61,356 nt of DNA from Candidatus Aminicenantota bacterium (GTDB lineage: Bacteria > Acidobacteriota > Aminicenantia > Aminicenantales > Aminicenantaceae). Position numbers and translations under genes: made by a program. Under the pieces are notes generated by a model, which saw only the letters and a list, made by a program, of their open reading frames with translations, was not told where the DNA came from and ran no database searches. Of this stretch, positions 45,232 through 54,612 are shown piece after piece (position 1 is the first letter of the stretch; every line of letters begins with the position of its first letter). The stretch covers positions 3,576,135 through 3,637,490 of the forward strand of contig CP070825.1 of NCBI GenBank assembly GCA_020344415.1. Direction: 5' to 3'.

Positions 45232-46371
45232 ATGACAGAGCTGGACAATATTATATTTCTTTTTGCCTCAACGCTCTGGCGTAACGATTGGATGGGAGCG
45301 AGGAGCGGAATTTTTTCCCTTTTCCAGGAAAATTTGCTTCCGATTGTCTCAATAGTCCTGATTTTTCTTGCTATTCTGCTAATTATTCTGTTTCTGATTT
45401 ATCTCGGTGCCATGTCTGTTCATGCAAGGAGAAAAATTTATGTTGATTTCAACGCGGTCAAATGGGAAGCAGTTGTTAAGCTAATTTTAGATAGAGAAGA
45501 TTTCCGCCCTAAAGAGCATGTTTCTCGAAAAGACCGTAAATATTTTAGGGATATAATAATTTCTGAATACCTTAAACATGATGCATCAGGAAAAAACAGA
45601 CTAAGGCTTGCCTATAAACAGCTCGGGTTTTTCGAAGATGATATCGCGCAGCTCAAAAAACCTTCCTGGTGGAAAAAGATTCAGGCCATTGGAAGACTCG
45701 AGGAGATGGGCCTGAGGGAAGCAGAAGATAATGTTTTTTCACTATTAAAAGACAGCAGACATGAAGTCAGGATCGCAGCGTTGAGAATGCTGTCCTCTAT
45801 GGGGAGTAAAAAGCTGTTCGGTATATTGCCGGAGTTATTTGCTGAAGAGTCCAGGTGGGAGTACCGCAATATGGTGAATGTATTATATAACGCAGGAATT
45901 CCGGCCAATGACTTGATGCCTCTAGCAGTATCACAAGAAAGGGATTTGAGAAAAGCTGCTGCCATCCTGTTAGGGAAGCAAGGCAGCGAAGAGGCCATTC
46001 CGATATTAAAAGATTTGGTGAATGATAATGATAAAGATGTCAGACGAGAAGCAGTCCGCTCCTTGGGACTAATCGGATCTTCTGATGCGATGCCAATTTT
46101 AATCGAAAAAATCAATGATAGTAACCACCAGGTTCAAGGTGCTGTGGCCAGGGCCTTGGGAGATCTGAGTAAATGGAAGGATTTGGATGTAGCCTTCTTT
46201 CTTGAGTGGCTTGCAAATGTTCCAGATTTTGGAGTCAGGTTTGAAGCTATTTCTAATCTCTGTCGATTGGGTGAAGAGGGGAAAAAAATTATTAAAGAAC
46301 TTAAGCACAAATATCCAGAAATTGCCCAAGAGTTTCTCTTTGAGAAAGAAAATGTTGACCATAATATATAA
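45232..46371 (+). CDS. Membrane-anchored HEAT-repeat protein, 379 aa
   Basis: One N-terminal membrane segment (residues about 33-60, LLPIVSIVLIFLAILLIILFLIYLG), then PBS-lyase/HEAT-type repeats (WWKKIQAIGRLEEMGLREAEDNVFSLLKDSRHEVRIAALRML; RKAAAILLGKQGSEEAIPILKDLVNDNDKDVRREAVRSLG; QVQGAVARALGDL). HEAT repeats serve protein-protein contact. It overlaps the GT2 gene start by 20 bases. HEAT protein, GT2 and YaiO-like barrel in this order recur in other bacteria as I recall; a scaffolding role for the synthase is inferred. Confidence 0.88.
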   Translation: MTELDNIIFLFASTLWRNDWMGARSGIFSLFQENLLPIVSIVLIFLAILLIILFLIYLGAMSVHARRKIYVDFNAVKWEAVVKLILDREDFRPKEHVSRKDRKYFRDIIISEYLKHDASGKNRLRLAYKQLGFFEDDIAQLKKPSWWKKIQAIGRLEEMGLREAEDNVFSLLKDSRHEVRIAALRMLSSMGSKKLFGILPELFAEESRWEYRNMVNVLYNAGIPANDLMPLAVSQERDLRKAAAILLGKQGSEEAIPILKDLVNDNDKDVRREAVRSLGLIGSSDAMPILIEKINDSNHQVQGAVARALGDLSKWKDLDVAFFLEWLANVPDFGVRFEAISNLCRLGEEGKKIIKELKHKYPEIAQEFLFEKENVDHNI

Positions 46372-47758
46372 GATTGTATTTTTTTATAATGTCCTTGTAA
46401 TCATATATTTTTTCGCTCTGAACTTTTTCTATCTTTTTCTTCTCCTCCTAGCCACAGGGCAGCTTTATTATTTTAAGCGAAAATGCGAGGTTTGTCCCCA
46501 TGAAGAGAATGAATCTATACTCACTCCCACTATCGCGATGTTGGTTCCGGCCTACAACGAAGAATTAACCATAATCGAGAGTATCCATTCTCTTCTTGAT
46601 GTAGATTACCCTGAACTTGAAATAATCGCGGTCAATGACGGATCTACTGACGAAACCCTGCGAGTACTCAAGGATGAATTTCAACTGGTTCAGTTTCCCA
46701 GAGCAGAGGAGGATAAAATCTTGACCAAACCTGTTAAAGGTGTATATAAATCCATGGCGGATAATAGGCTTGTTGTTATCGACAAAGAAAATGGTGGAAA
46801 GGCTGATTCCCTGAATGCTGGGGTGAATTATTCGCGGAGCCGTTTGTTTTGCGCTATTGATGCGGATTCTCTTGTCGAAAAGGATGCTTTACAAAAGCTT
46901 GTTCATGTTTATATGGATCGAACAGCCAAGGTTATCGCAGTGGGTGGAATCGTCCGGATTGCCAATGATTGCCTCATAGATAAGGGAGAGGTACGCGAAG
47001 TCAAGATGCCCAAGAGGTTCCTGCCAGCCATCCAGGTCATGGAGTATATCCGTGCCTTCTTATGCGGACGAGCTGGCTGGAGCAGGATGAATAACCTCCT
47101 AATTATTTCAGGAGCATTCGGTTTGTTTAAAAGACAATCTGTTCTTGAAGCGGGTGGTTACAGGACAGATACTGTAGGTGAAGATATGGAACTTGTTGTT
47201 CGACTTCATCGGATGATGCGGAATCAGAAAAAAGAATATAAAATAGAGTTTATTCCAAATCCCGTGTGTTGGACCGAAGCCCCGGATACATTGAGAATCC
47301 TTGCCCGGCAGAGAAACAGATGGCAGAGAGGCTTGATTGAAACATTCCTCTTCCATAAAAAGATGATGTTTAATCCAAAATATGGGCTTATTGGGTTTAT
47401 CAGCATGCCCTATTTTTTTCTTTTTGAAATATTAGGTCCCGTTATAGAAGTCACTGGCTATTTTACGGTCATAATTTCTTATATTCTGGGCTGGTTAAAC
47501 ATGAAGTTTGTAATACTATTTCTTTTTTTGGCCATATTATTCGGGGTAATCTTATCGTTGTTTTCTCTTCTCTTAGAAGAATTTACTGTAAAAAAGTATG
47601 ACAGGCCGAAAGATGTAGCCAGGCTATTTCTGATGGCTGTTATTGAAAATTTTGGATACCGCCAAGTTCATTCTTGGTGGAGGTTGAAAGCAATATTTGA
47701 TGTGATGAGAAAAAAGAAGGGTTGGGGGAAAATGGAAAGGAAGCCTTTTGCGAATTAG
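46352..47758 (+). CDS. Membrane GT2 processive-type polysaccharide synthase, 468 aa
   Basis: The start at 46352 puts a membrane helix first (LTIIYKIVFFYNVLVIIYFFALNFFYLFLLL); the longer frame only reads through the HEAT gene. GT-A domain with MLVPAYNEE, VNDGSTDET, CAIDADSLVEKDAL (DxD), TVGEDMELVVRLHR (catalytic-base Asp) and RQRNRWQRG (QxxRW), i.e. the full set of cellulose/PNAG/hyaluronan-type synthases, then three to four C-terminal helices. It would polymerise and extrude a beta-linked glycan. Translation is coupled to the HEAT gene (20-base overlap) and followed 14 bases later by the TPR/YaiO gene. Confidence 0.93.
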   Translation: MLTIIYKIVFFYNVLVIIYFFALNFFYLFLLLLATGQLYYFKRKCEVCPHEENESILTPTIAMLVPAYNEELTIIESIHSLLDVDYPELEIIAVNDGSTDETLRVLKDEFQLVQFPRAEEDKILTKPVKGVYKSMADNRLVVIDKENGGKADSLNAGVNYSRSRLFCAIDADSLVEKDALQKLVHVYMDRTAKVIAVGGIVRIANDCLIDKGEVREVKMPKRFLPAIQVMEYIRAFLCGRAGWSRMNNLLIISGAFGLFKRQSVLEAGGYRTDTVGEDMELVVRLHRMMRNQKKEYKIEFIPNPVCWTEAPDTLRILARQRNRWQRGLIETFLFHKKMMFNPKYGLIGFISMPYFFLFEILGPVIEVTGYFTVIISYILGWLNMKFVILFLFLAILFGVILSLFSLLLEEFTVKKYDRPKDVARLFLMAVIENFGYRQVHSWWRLKAIFDVMRKKKGWGKMERKPFAN

Positions 47759-47772
47759 GGGGATGAAAGTCA

Positions 47773-49197
47773 ATGTTTCTCAAATTTAAAAAGCTCAATA
47801 TAAGAACTTTCTGCTTTCTTTCAAGTGAGTTGATTGTTTACTTGCTTATCTTATTTTTAGGTACCATTCTCTTGCCCTCTTTGACCTTTTCCAAACCCAG
47901 ACCTTCTGAGGCAAGTGGGCTTATTAAACAACTTCATTACAGGATTGAGAAGATCAAGCAAGAGGATTTTGCAGAAACGGAACAGAGGGAGGAAAGAGCT
48001 CAAGAGAAGGTTGATTATGATGAATTGTTTAAGAAGGCTCGGACTATTGCTTTCCAGGGGAAACGAAAGGAAGCACGAGAAATCTGTATGAATATTCTGG
48101 AGAAAAAGCCCGGATATCATGATGTGCGAGTATTCTTGGGACGCTTGTACGCCTGGGATAAGATATACCGTTCTGCCCGGAAAGAATTACAGGAAGTGCT
48201 TGAACATGAACCGGATCATCTGGATGCTCGGAACGTGCTGATCGATGTCGAATATTGGTCTAATCATACCCAACTGGCTTTAATTTATTGTGAAGAAGGA
48301 TTAGATATTGATCCAAATAATCAAGATTTCCTGTTGAAAAAGGCCAGAATACTGGTGAAGATGGAGAATTTGGAAGCAGCATCGGAGAGTATTCACCGGT
48401 TACTGGGAATTAATCCTTCGCACGAGGAAGCCTTACAACTTTTGGAAAGAATTCAGTTTTTGACAGAGATTTACAACATATCACTGAGATATCGATTTGA
48501 TAAATTTGAAAGGGGACAGAGAAAATACGGCCCCTGGCATTTCCTGTCTTTCGAACTTTCAAGAAAGTTTGGACTCGGGTCAGTTATAGCACGAGCTAAT
48601 TATGCCAGCCGCAATTTTGGCTCTGGGGCTAAATCAGGTACACAGTTCGAGATTGATGCCTATCCCAAGATAACAAAGGGATTTTATGCCTATTTGAATG
48701 CTGGTTATTCATCGTATTCAATTTTTCCGAAATATCGATTTGGGGGCGAGTTGTACACCTCTCTTCCAAAAAGCTTCGAGCTTTCCGCAGGAGTCCGGTA
48801 TCTCGATTTTTCTAGTTCCAGGGTTGTTATTTACACTGGGAATCTAGGGAAATATCATGGGAATTATTGGTTTTCTTTTCGGCCATTCGTGACAGCAAAA
48901 ACTTCTGGCTATTCTTTTTCTGGAATTTTCATTATGAGAAGGTATTTCCAAGATGCAGAAAATCACCTGAGTCTGTTGTTTGGTTTCGGTTCTTCTCCTG
49001 TAGAGATATTTTTTCTCGAGGACATCGAGCGGCTCAATTCTTACAAGATTGAGTTGGAGTTTCAAAAAAGTGTATCCAGAACTTTCTTGATTGATTTGGG
49101 AGTCCGCTTCGAAAGAGAGGAATTTAGAGTAGAGGAATTTGGAAATAGGATAACTTTTTCGATAACTTTCCAACAACGAATCTTTAAAAAATATTAA
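47773..49197 (+). CDS. TPR + YaiO-family outer-membrane beta-barrel protein, 474 aa
   Basis: Signal/anchor at residues about 15-38, then TPR-like helices (LFKKARTIAFQGKRKEAREICMNILEKKPGY ... LGRLYAWDKIYRSARKELQEVLEHEPDH) to about residue 235, then a beta-rich region with alternating aromatic strands and a terminal FGNRITFSITFQQRIFKKY. The layout matches YaiO and the PgaA/BcsC exporters, which combine periplasmic TPRs with an outer-membrane pore. It likely exports the GT2 product. The final residue is Tyr rather than Phe. Confidence 0.85.
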   Translation: MFLKFKKLNIRTFCFLSSELIVYLLILFLGTILLPSLTFSKPRPSEASGLIKQLHYRIEKIKQEDFAETEQREERAQEKVDYDELFKKARTIAFQGKRKEAREICMNILEKKPGYHDVRVFLGRLYAWDKIYRSARKELQEVLEHEPDHLDARNVLIDVEYWSNHTQLALIYCEEGLDIDPNNQDFLLKKARILVKMENLEAASESIHRLLGINPSHEEALQLLERIQFLTEIYNISLRYRFDKFERGQRKYGPWHFLSFELSRKFGLGSVIARANYASRNFGSGAKSGTQFEIDAYPKITKGFYAYLNAGYSSYSIFPKYRFGGELYTSLPKSFELSAGVRYLDFSSSRVVIYTGNLGKYHGNYWFSFRPFVTAKTSGYSFSGIFIMRRYFQDAENHLSLLFGFGSSPVEIFFLEDIERLNSYKIELEFQKSVSRTFLIDLGVRFEREEFRVEEFGNRITFSITFQQRIFKKY

Positions 49198-49221
49198 AAG
49201 GTTTCAGCCTGGAGGAAATTT

Positions 49222-51558
49222 ATGTCCTGGTTTGAGAGAAAATTTTTCAAATTTTCCCTAAAAAATTTAGTGTTTTTTGCCCTTATGTGGCTGATGGTAG
49301 GATTCACGACTGGGACAGAGACATTAATGGGTCCCGTGAGATGGATCGCCAGCATTGCCCGAGAGATGAAGTGGGGCAAGGGTGTTGAAGATGTCACCGT
49401 GAAGTTTGTTATTGTTTTATTTGTGTTTGGATCTTGTGTTATCTCTGTTTGGCTTGTACGGACTGTAATCAAGACAAAATTAAGGCACGTTAAGGTAGGC
49501 ATTCCAGCTATTGTCTTATTGGCAACTTTCGGTGCTTTGTATTTTTGGCTGAATCCTCAAGTTTTTGGCGCAGATACAGGTTTAGTAGAAGAGATCGTTG
49601 CAGATGCACGCTTTACTATCGGCCCTTATCCGACCAAAGAACGGCTCATTAGCCTTAAAGAAAGAGGCTATACGGCTGTGATTTCTTTGCTGCATACAGC
49701 GGTTATACCTTTTGAACCCAAATTGCTTGCAGATGAACAGAAAGCTGCTAACGAAGTAGGTATTGAAATAATCCACCTTCCGATGCTTCCGTGGGTGAGC
49801 GAAAATAAGCAATCATTGGATAAGATTAAGGCTTTAGCCGAGAGCGGCAAAGGCCGTTATTATGTACATTGCTATTTAGGGAAAGACCGCGTAAATGTTG
49901 TGAAGCGAATAATCGAGAATGTAAGAGCTTCTGTTGGAACTGAATACCCTGATTCAATCATCTCGAGCAGAAAAATGCGAAACACAACTTCCTTTGAGCG
50001 TGGCAAAATCTATATTTTAGAAAATGAAATTTACCTGACTCCATTCCCCACGGACGAAGAGTATTTGGGATTTATTCTTGCTGGCTCTGTAAAACAAGTG
50101 GTTTCTTTGTTGGATCCAGATAATCCGGATGATAGCATTTGGATTGAAAAAGAACGCAAGCTTTTAGCTGAATTTCAACTGCTCTTTGATCTTTTTCCTA
50201 TCTCACTGTCTCGTTACAATCCGCAAGAAGTGTTAGAGATGACTCAAAAAACCTGGCTTTTGCCTCGTCCTTTGGTCATCCATGGATTTCGCAGTCCTTC
50301 TTTCAGGACAGAGGCATTTATTCAGGCTTTTCGCAGCAACCTGCCTCCTTTGCCCCCTTCTTTGTTCATAGAGCCGCTACAAAGAGGTGAAGTCGAGGTT
50401 ATTGCACCCAATATTGCAGCAGGACCTCGTCCTAATGGTCCCGAGTTCGGAGGGTTTTTATACCTAAGGGGAGTTCGGGAATTTGCCTATTTGGGTAATC
50501 CTGACTCTCTAGAGTCTAAAGAAGATTCAATGATTACGAATCAGGCTGGTCTTAGCTGGCAGGTTCTTGATCCCCATTCTCAAGGGCTGTTTGATAAGCT
50601 AGCGAAAGGAGGGCCATGGTATGTTTACGGGCCATTTCTTTCGTCAGTCAGAGAAGAGCTTGAAAGTCGATTTGGACCTCCAATACCTGAAAATATAAGA
50701 TTTGTGCCCAAAGCTTCAAAAAAGACAAAGCCAGCAAAACTTGAAAAGCAAGAACCAAAGATTTCTGCAGAAAAAAGACCTAAAACTTCGCAATCAGAGG
50801 GGGTATCTCTTCCTCAAAGAATGGTCTCATTCACCTTTGATTTTGTCGAGCGCTCCATGCCGGATTTGAAATCGATTATTCTCTTAGGCCCTCTCTTTAT
50901 GCTTTATGGAGGAATCGGAGGTGCTTTTGCCGGACGGTTGAGGATAATAAAAAAAGTCCGTACGCCATACACAAGGAAGGTATTCCATTTTTACATATTT
51001 TCTATGGCCGGGATATTACATCTAAGTTTTGGATTGCCAGCGGTTGTTTTATTCGGCTCTATAATTAGCTTATGTGTTCTTTATGCAACATACCGGGGAA
51101 ACGGTTTTCCATTCTATGAAGCAATGGCCAGACCCACTGACGAACCCCATAGAACTTTTTATATTATTGTGCCTCTGATCACTACGGCATTGGGTGGAGG
51201 AATTACCAATCTATTTTTCAGCAAGTTTGCCTTTATTGGCTATTTTGTGGGAGGCTGGGGTGATGCTGTGGGTGAGCCTGCAGGGACTAAATGGGGAAAA
51301 CACAAATACAAGGTGCCTTCTCTTCTGGGAGTCCCTGCTTCCAGAAGTCTTGAAGGTTCTACTGCAGTTGTTTTGGTAGGTTTTTTTGTTGCATTTTTAG
51401 GTTTATTTGCGGTTGGAATTCCTTTAATGAAGGCCCTTTTTGTGGGCCTCGTTTGTGGAATTGCAGGTGCAGCTGTTGAAGCTGTAAGTACCCATGGTTT
51501 GGATAACTTGACTATTCAGGTAGCTGCTTCGGCGACTGCTTATTTTCTTTTAGTATGA
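49222..51558 (+). CDS. Fusion of dual-specificity-phosphatase-like domains with a polyprenol-kinase/CTP-transferase-like membrane domain, 778 aa
   Basis: Three membrane helices (residues about 14-30, 60-80, 92-110), then phosphatase-like domain 1 with the intact P-loop signature HCYLGKDR (His216, Cys217, Arg223). Two similar but apparently dead modules follow: one with IHGFRSPSFR at 353-362 (Gly355 where Cys is expected) and one around WYVYGPF (466-472). After a Lys/Pro-rich linker (495-530), residues 548-778 are polytopic and carry GGWGDAVGEPAGTKWGKHK and SRSLEGSTAV, the signatures of dolichol/phytol kinases and CDP-diglyceride-type CTP transferases. GGAGGAA precedes the ATG. I know of no characterised protein of this layout; it could cycle phosphate on a lipid carrier of the glycan pathway. 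Confidence 0.75.
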   Translation: MSWFERKFFKFSLKNLVFFALMWLMVGFTTGTETLMGPVRWIASIAREMKWGKGVEDVTVKFVIVLFVFGSCVISVWLVRTVIKTKLRHVKVGIPAIVLLATFGALYFWLNPQVFGADTGLVEEIVADARFTIGPYPTKERLISLKERGYTAVISLLHTAVIPFEPKLLADEQKAANEVGIEIIHLPMLPWVSENKQSLDKIKALAESGKGRYYVHCYLGKDRVNVVKRIIENVRASVGTEYPDSIISSRKMRNTTSFERGKIYILENEIYLTPFPTDEEYLGFILAGSVKQVVSLLDPDNPDDSIWIEKERKLLAEFQLLFDLFPISLSRYNPQEVLEMTQKTWLLPRPLVIHGFRSPSFRTEAFIQAFRSNLPPLPPSLFIEPLQRGEVEVIAPNIAAGPRPNGPEFGGFLYLRGVREFAYLGNPDSLESKEDSMITNQAGLSWQVLDPHSQGLFDKLAKGGPWYVYGPFLSSVREELESRFGPPIPENIRFVPKASKKTKPAKLEKQEPKISAEKRPKTSQSEGVSLPQRMVSFTFDFVERSMPDLKSIILLGPLFMLYGGIGGAFAGRLRIIKKVRTPYTRKVFHFYIFSMAGILHLSFGLPAVVLFGSIISLCVLYATYRGNGFPFYEAMARPTDEPHRTFYIIVPLITTALGGGITNLFFSKFAFIGYFVGGWGDAVGEPAGTKWGKHKYKVPSLLGVPASRSLEGSTAVVLVGFFVAFLGLFAVGIPLMKALFVGLVCGIAGAAVEAVSTHGLDNLTIQVAASATAYFLLV

Positions 51559-51634
51559 GAGCTGCCGTTATTTGAGTTCGAAAATTCTTCTCATTTAGCG
51601 GTTGGGCCTTACTTTATGCATTTGAATAATTAAA

Positions 51635-52894
51635 ATGGTTTTTCATAAGATTGAAAATGATGTTTCAGATAAAAGAGGACCAAGTGGGCAATCAAGTAAT
51701 GAAATGCAGACCCTTCCAGTGAAGAAGCGAAGAAATCGTCTGAAGAGTCTTCTTTTTGGAATTTTGATTGTTTTTATTCTGTTTCTTCCTTTAATCGTAT
51801 GGTTGTTTTCTAGTAAATCGCCATGGCGAATCCAAGTCGTTGATAAGACTGTTCCACATCCAGACTACCGTGAACATGCAGCGCTCCTGTGGACATTGAA
51901 TCATTATAAGGTTCCTCCGCCAAGTGGAAAAGGGAAATGGAAAAGAACAAGGGATTATATTGGATATTACCCCGAGAGGCTAGATGCTTCAAAAATACCT
52001 GAAAGAATATATTTAAGTCGAAAACAAATTAGAGACGTCAATTTACTTTTTATAGCCGATACATATGGCGTTTATCTTGGCGATTATGTAAAAGGACAAA
52101 AGTATCAGGCACACCTCGATTACAGCACGAAAATCTATGGGGGATTAAATATAGATGAAGTAGAGGCGATTGAGGATTTTATAAGTAAAGGGGGAGCTTT
52201 AGTTGCTGAGTTCAACACTTTTGCCTCGCCAACGAGTGGAGAGGCACGGAGACGCCTTGAGAGCATCCTTGGACTCGAGTGGACAAAGTGGTCTGGCCGA
52301 TTTTTTGATGACCTTGGAGATGAGAGTGAGGTGCCTGTGTGGGCCCGCCGGAATTGGGAGACCCATTATGATGAGAAATGGGATTTTACAGGTCCTGGTT
52401 TTCTGATTACTAACGAAAACACCCGACTTTTTGTCCTTAAAGATAAAGAAGATTTAAAAAGCCAGAGCTTGTCGATAATTAAAGTCGGTGAAGCTCCAAT
52501 GATGAAAGGGGTCAGCAAGAAAGCAGATTTTTGGTATTGGTTTGACGTCGTGCGCCCTGTGGGTGAGACCGAGATACTCGCTGAGTATCAGTTCTCTCTT
52601 ACAGCAAAGGGGAGAGAGATTATGCGCCAATTCGGCCTTGAAGAGAGATTCCCAGCAGTACTTCAGGCATCCCGTTCCCCTCTACGAGTTTACTTTGCGG
52701 GTGACTTCTCAGACAACAAAATCAATTACGGACCCTATTTTATTGCTGGCTGGCCTCGATTGCGTGCCTTAAGTTCTTTTCTCGATTGGAGAAAGGATCA
52801 GGGCGATTTTTTCTGGAGGTTTTATGTGCCATTGATGAGGAATTTGTTTAAGGGCTCGCCGGAGATTACAAAAAAAGAACTACAGATTGAATAA
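51635..52894 (+). CDS. Single-pass membrane protein of unknown family in the exopolysaccharide locus, 419 aa
   Basis: Cytoplasmic basic stretch (KKRRNRLK), one membrane helix at about 37-57, then a soluble extracytoplasmic domain. ADTYGVYLGDY ... YGGLNIDEVEAIEDFISKGGALVAEFNTF resembles the class I glutamine-amidotransferase-like fold (as in DUF4350/ThuA proteins) but I see no catalytic Cys-His pair. The rest (WSGRFFDDLGDE, GPYFIAGWPRLRALSSFLDWRKDQGDFFWRFYVPLM) is unfamiliar. Location between the phosphatase/kinase fusion and GT4 suggests a role in glycan assembly or modification. Confidence 0.7.
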   Translation: MVFHKIENDVSDKRGPSGQSSNEMQTLPVKKRRNRLKSLLFGILIVFILFLPLIVWLFSSKSPWRIQVVDKTVPHPDYREHAALLWTLNHYKVPPPSGKGKWKRTRDYIGYYPERLDASKIPERIYLSRKQIRDVNLLFIADTYGVYLGDYVKGQKYQAHLDYSTKIYGGLNIDEVEAIEDFISKGGALVAEFNTFASPTSGEARRRLESILGLEWTKWSGRFFDDLGDESEVPVWARRNWETHYDEKWDFTGPGFLITNENTRLFVLKDKEDLKSQSLSIIKVGEAPMMKGVSKKADFWYWFDVVRPVGETEILAEYQFSLTAKGREIMRQFGLEERFPAVLQASRSPLRVYFAGDFSDNKINYGPYFIAGWPRLRALSSFLDWRKDQGDFFWRFYVPLMRNLFKGSPEITKKELQIE

Positions 52895-53135
52895 TCCGAT
52901 TTTTTTCGGCAATTTTCATCCAAAGCAATCATTCGGGATTTTTCAATTTGATTGGTTATGGATACATAGGTTTTGTGAATCTCCTTGTGTCGCACGGTTA
53001 AAGTTGGACTTCTCTATGGCTACTTCTGAGGCAGCCTAAGATTAGAACTTAAAAGAGATAAAAATTAGAGGTTTTTATCAGGGAAGAGAGATATAGAAAT
53101 CTATATTTAGCAGAGCCTTTTCGGTCAGATTTCAG

Positions 53136-54377
53136 ATGCGCGTACTCATTACTAACACTGGCCCCTGGGGCACAGGGAGTGGTACAGTCGCGGACGGAGT
53201 GTTGCAGGAGCTGAGGCGGCGAGGCCACAAAGTGATGGCCTTTTTCCCAGATTCTGGACTCCCCGGTCCTGGTTACAGCAGGTATTATGGTCATCCGAAT
53301 TTGTATCGCATTGTGCCCTTTCCAGCTCGGTACAAGGGCGTATACTTGTACACCTTCCCTCTTATTATCCCTGATCCTAACCCGCGTAATTACCCGAAGG
53401 CTTGGACATTCAAGCATTTGAGTCCGGCTGAACGGACGGCTTATTTTGGCTATATGAGGAAGGCGTTGAAGAAGGCCGTTGGCGAATTTTCTCCTGATGT
53501 TATTGAATGCCAGCATATCTGGGCCCTTGACCATTTGATAGGAAGCTTAGGGTTTGGCTATATCTCGGTGGCTCACCACAGCGATCAGATGGGTTTTAGG
53601 TATGATAGGAACATGCGTTCCATTGCCCGAAAATCAGCAAGAAATGCCCACTACATTATATCCATATCAGATTATGTGCGCCAGGAAGTTATTGCCCTTT
53701 ATGGCGTACAGCCGGATAAGGTTATCACTATAACGAATGGATACAATCAAAAAGTTTTTTACCCCTTTGAAGTTGACCGGAGGAAAATTTTGTCCAAACT
53801 TGGCATAACTCAGCGAAAAGACCTGCCTGTAATCACTTTCACTGGAAAGATATCCCGTACAAAGGGCATCGATATATTATTACAAGCCAACCACATCATC
53901 CAGAAGAAGGGCAAAGCCCTAATTTTAATATTAGGCAGCGGTGGATTGGAGCAATTTAATAAAGGAGAGCAAAAGAGGTTTTGCTTAGAAAACACTTTTT
54001 TCCTGGGTCAGCGTTCCCACAGAGACCTAGCCTTATTGCACAACCTGGCCCGCTTGAGTGTCCTGCCCTCTCGTTCGGAAGGTTTCGGGATTGGGGCACT
54101 TGAAGCAATGGGCTGTGCTGTGCCCATCGTTGCCACTAGGGTAGGAGGTCTGCCCAGTTTTGTCGTTGGAGAGCTGGTGGAATCAGAAAAACCAACTTCC
54201 CTGGCTGAGGCTATACTTAAATTATTGCAGTTACCGAAAAAGAGCTATACAGAACTTTGCCAGCAAGCGTTAGTAACCGCGAAGAAATATTCTTGGGATT
54301 CCATCGTCAAGAAACGCTTTCCGTATTATCGTGAATTAGCTGCATTCAATCGGCGAAAAAAAATTTCTAGAGAATAG
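53136..54377 (+). CDS. GT4 glycosyltransferase, 413 aa
   Basis: GT-B fold: MRVLITNTGPWGTGSGTVADGVLQELRRRGH at the start, VITFTGKISRTKGIDILLQA opening the donor domain, and EX7E as EGFGIGALE in VLPSRSEGFGIGALEAMGCAVPIVATRVGGLPS. It would add a sugar from a nucleotide-sugar donor in the cytoplasm. The start has no strong ribosome site. 240 bases separate it from the preceding gene, so it may have its own promoter. Belongs by position to the exopolysaccharide locus. Confidence 0.9.
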   Translation: MRVLITNTGPWGTGSGTVADGVLQELRRRGHKVMAFFPDSGLPGPGYSRYYGHPNLYRIVPFPARYKGVYLYTFPLIIPDPNPRNYPKAWTFKHLSPAERTAYFGYMRKALKKAVGEFSPDVIECQHIWALDHLIGSLGFGYISVAHHSDQMGFRYDRNMRSIARKSARNAHYIISISDYVRQEVIALYGVQPDKVITITNGYNQKVFYPFEVDRRKILSKLGITQRKDLPVITFTGKISRTKGIDILLQANHIIQKKGKALILILGSGGLEQFNKGEQKRFCLENTFFLGQRSHRDLALLHNLARLSVLPSRSEGFGIGALEAMGCAVPIVATRVGGLPSFVVGELVESEKPTSLAEAILKLLQLPKKSYTELCQQALVTAKKYSWDSIVKKRFPYYRELAAFNRRKKISRE

Positions 54378-54612
54378 CCAGGAAAATATTCTTCTCAATT
54401 TTTTTATCCGAGAAAGGACTGATTATATCAATAATTGAAGGATCAGGTTTTATATTATGCCAGATATTATTTCATCCTGAATTGTCTTATCACTGAAACC
54501 TCTCTCTCGATTTAAGATTTTGATAAATTAAAAAAATATTAATTGACAATTCCTATAATATTTATTATATATATAAATATAGTAAGATATAAGGAATAAA
54601 TGAGAGGGAAAA

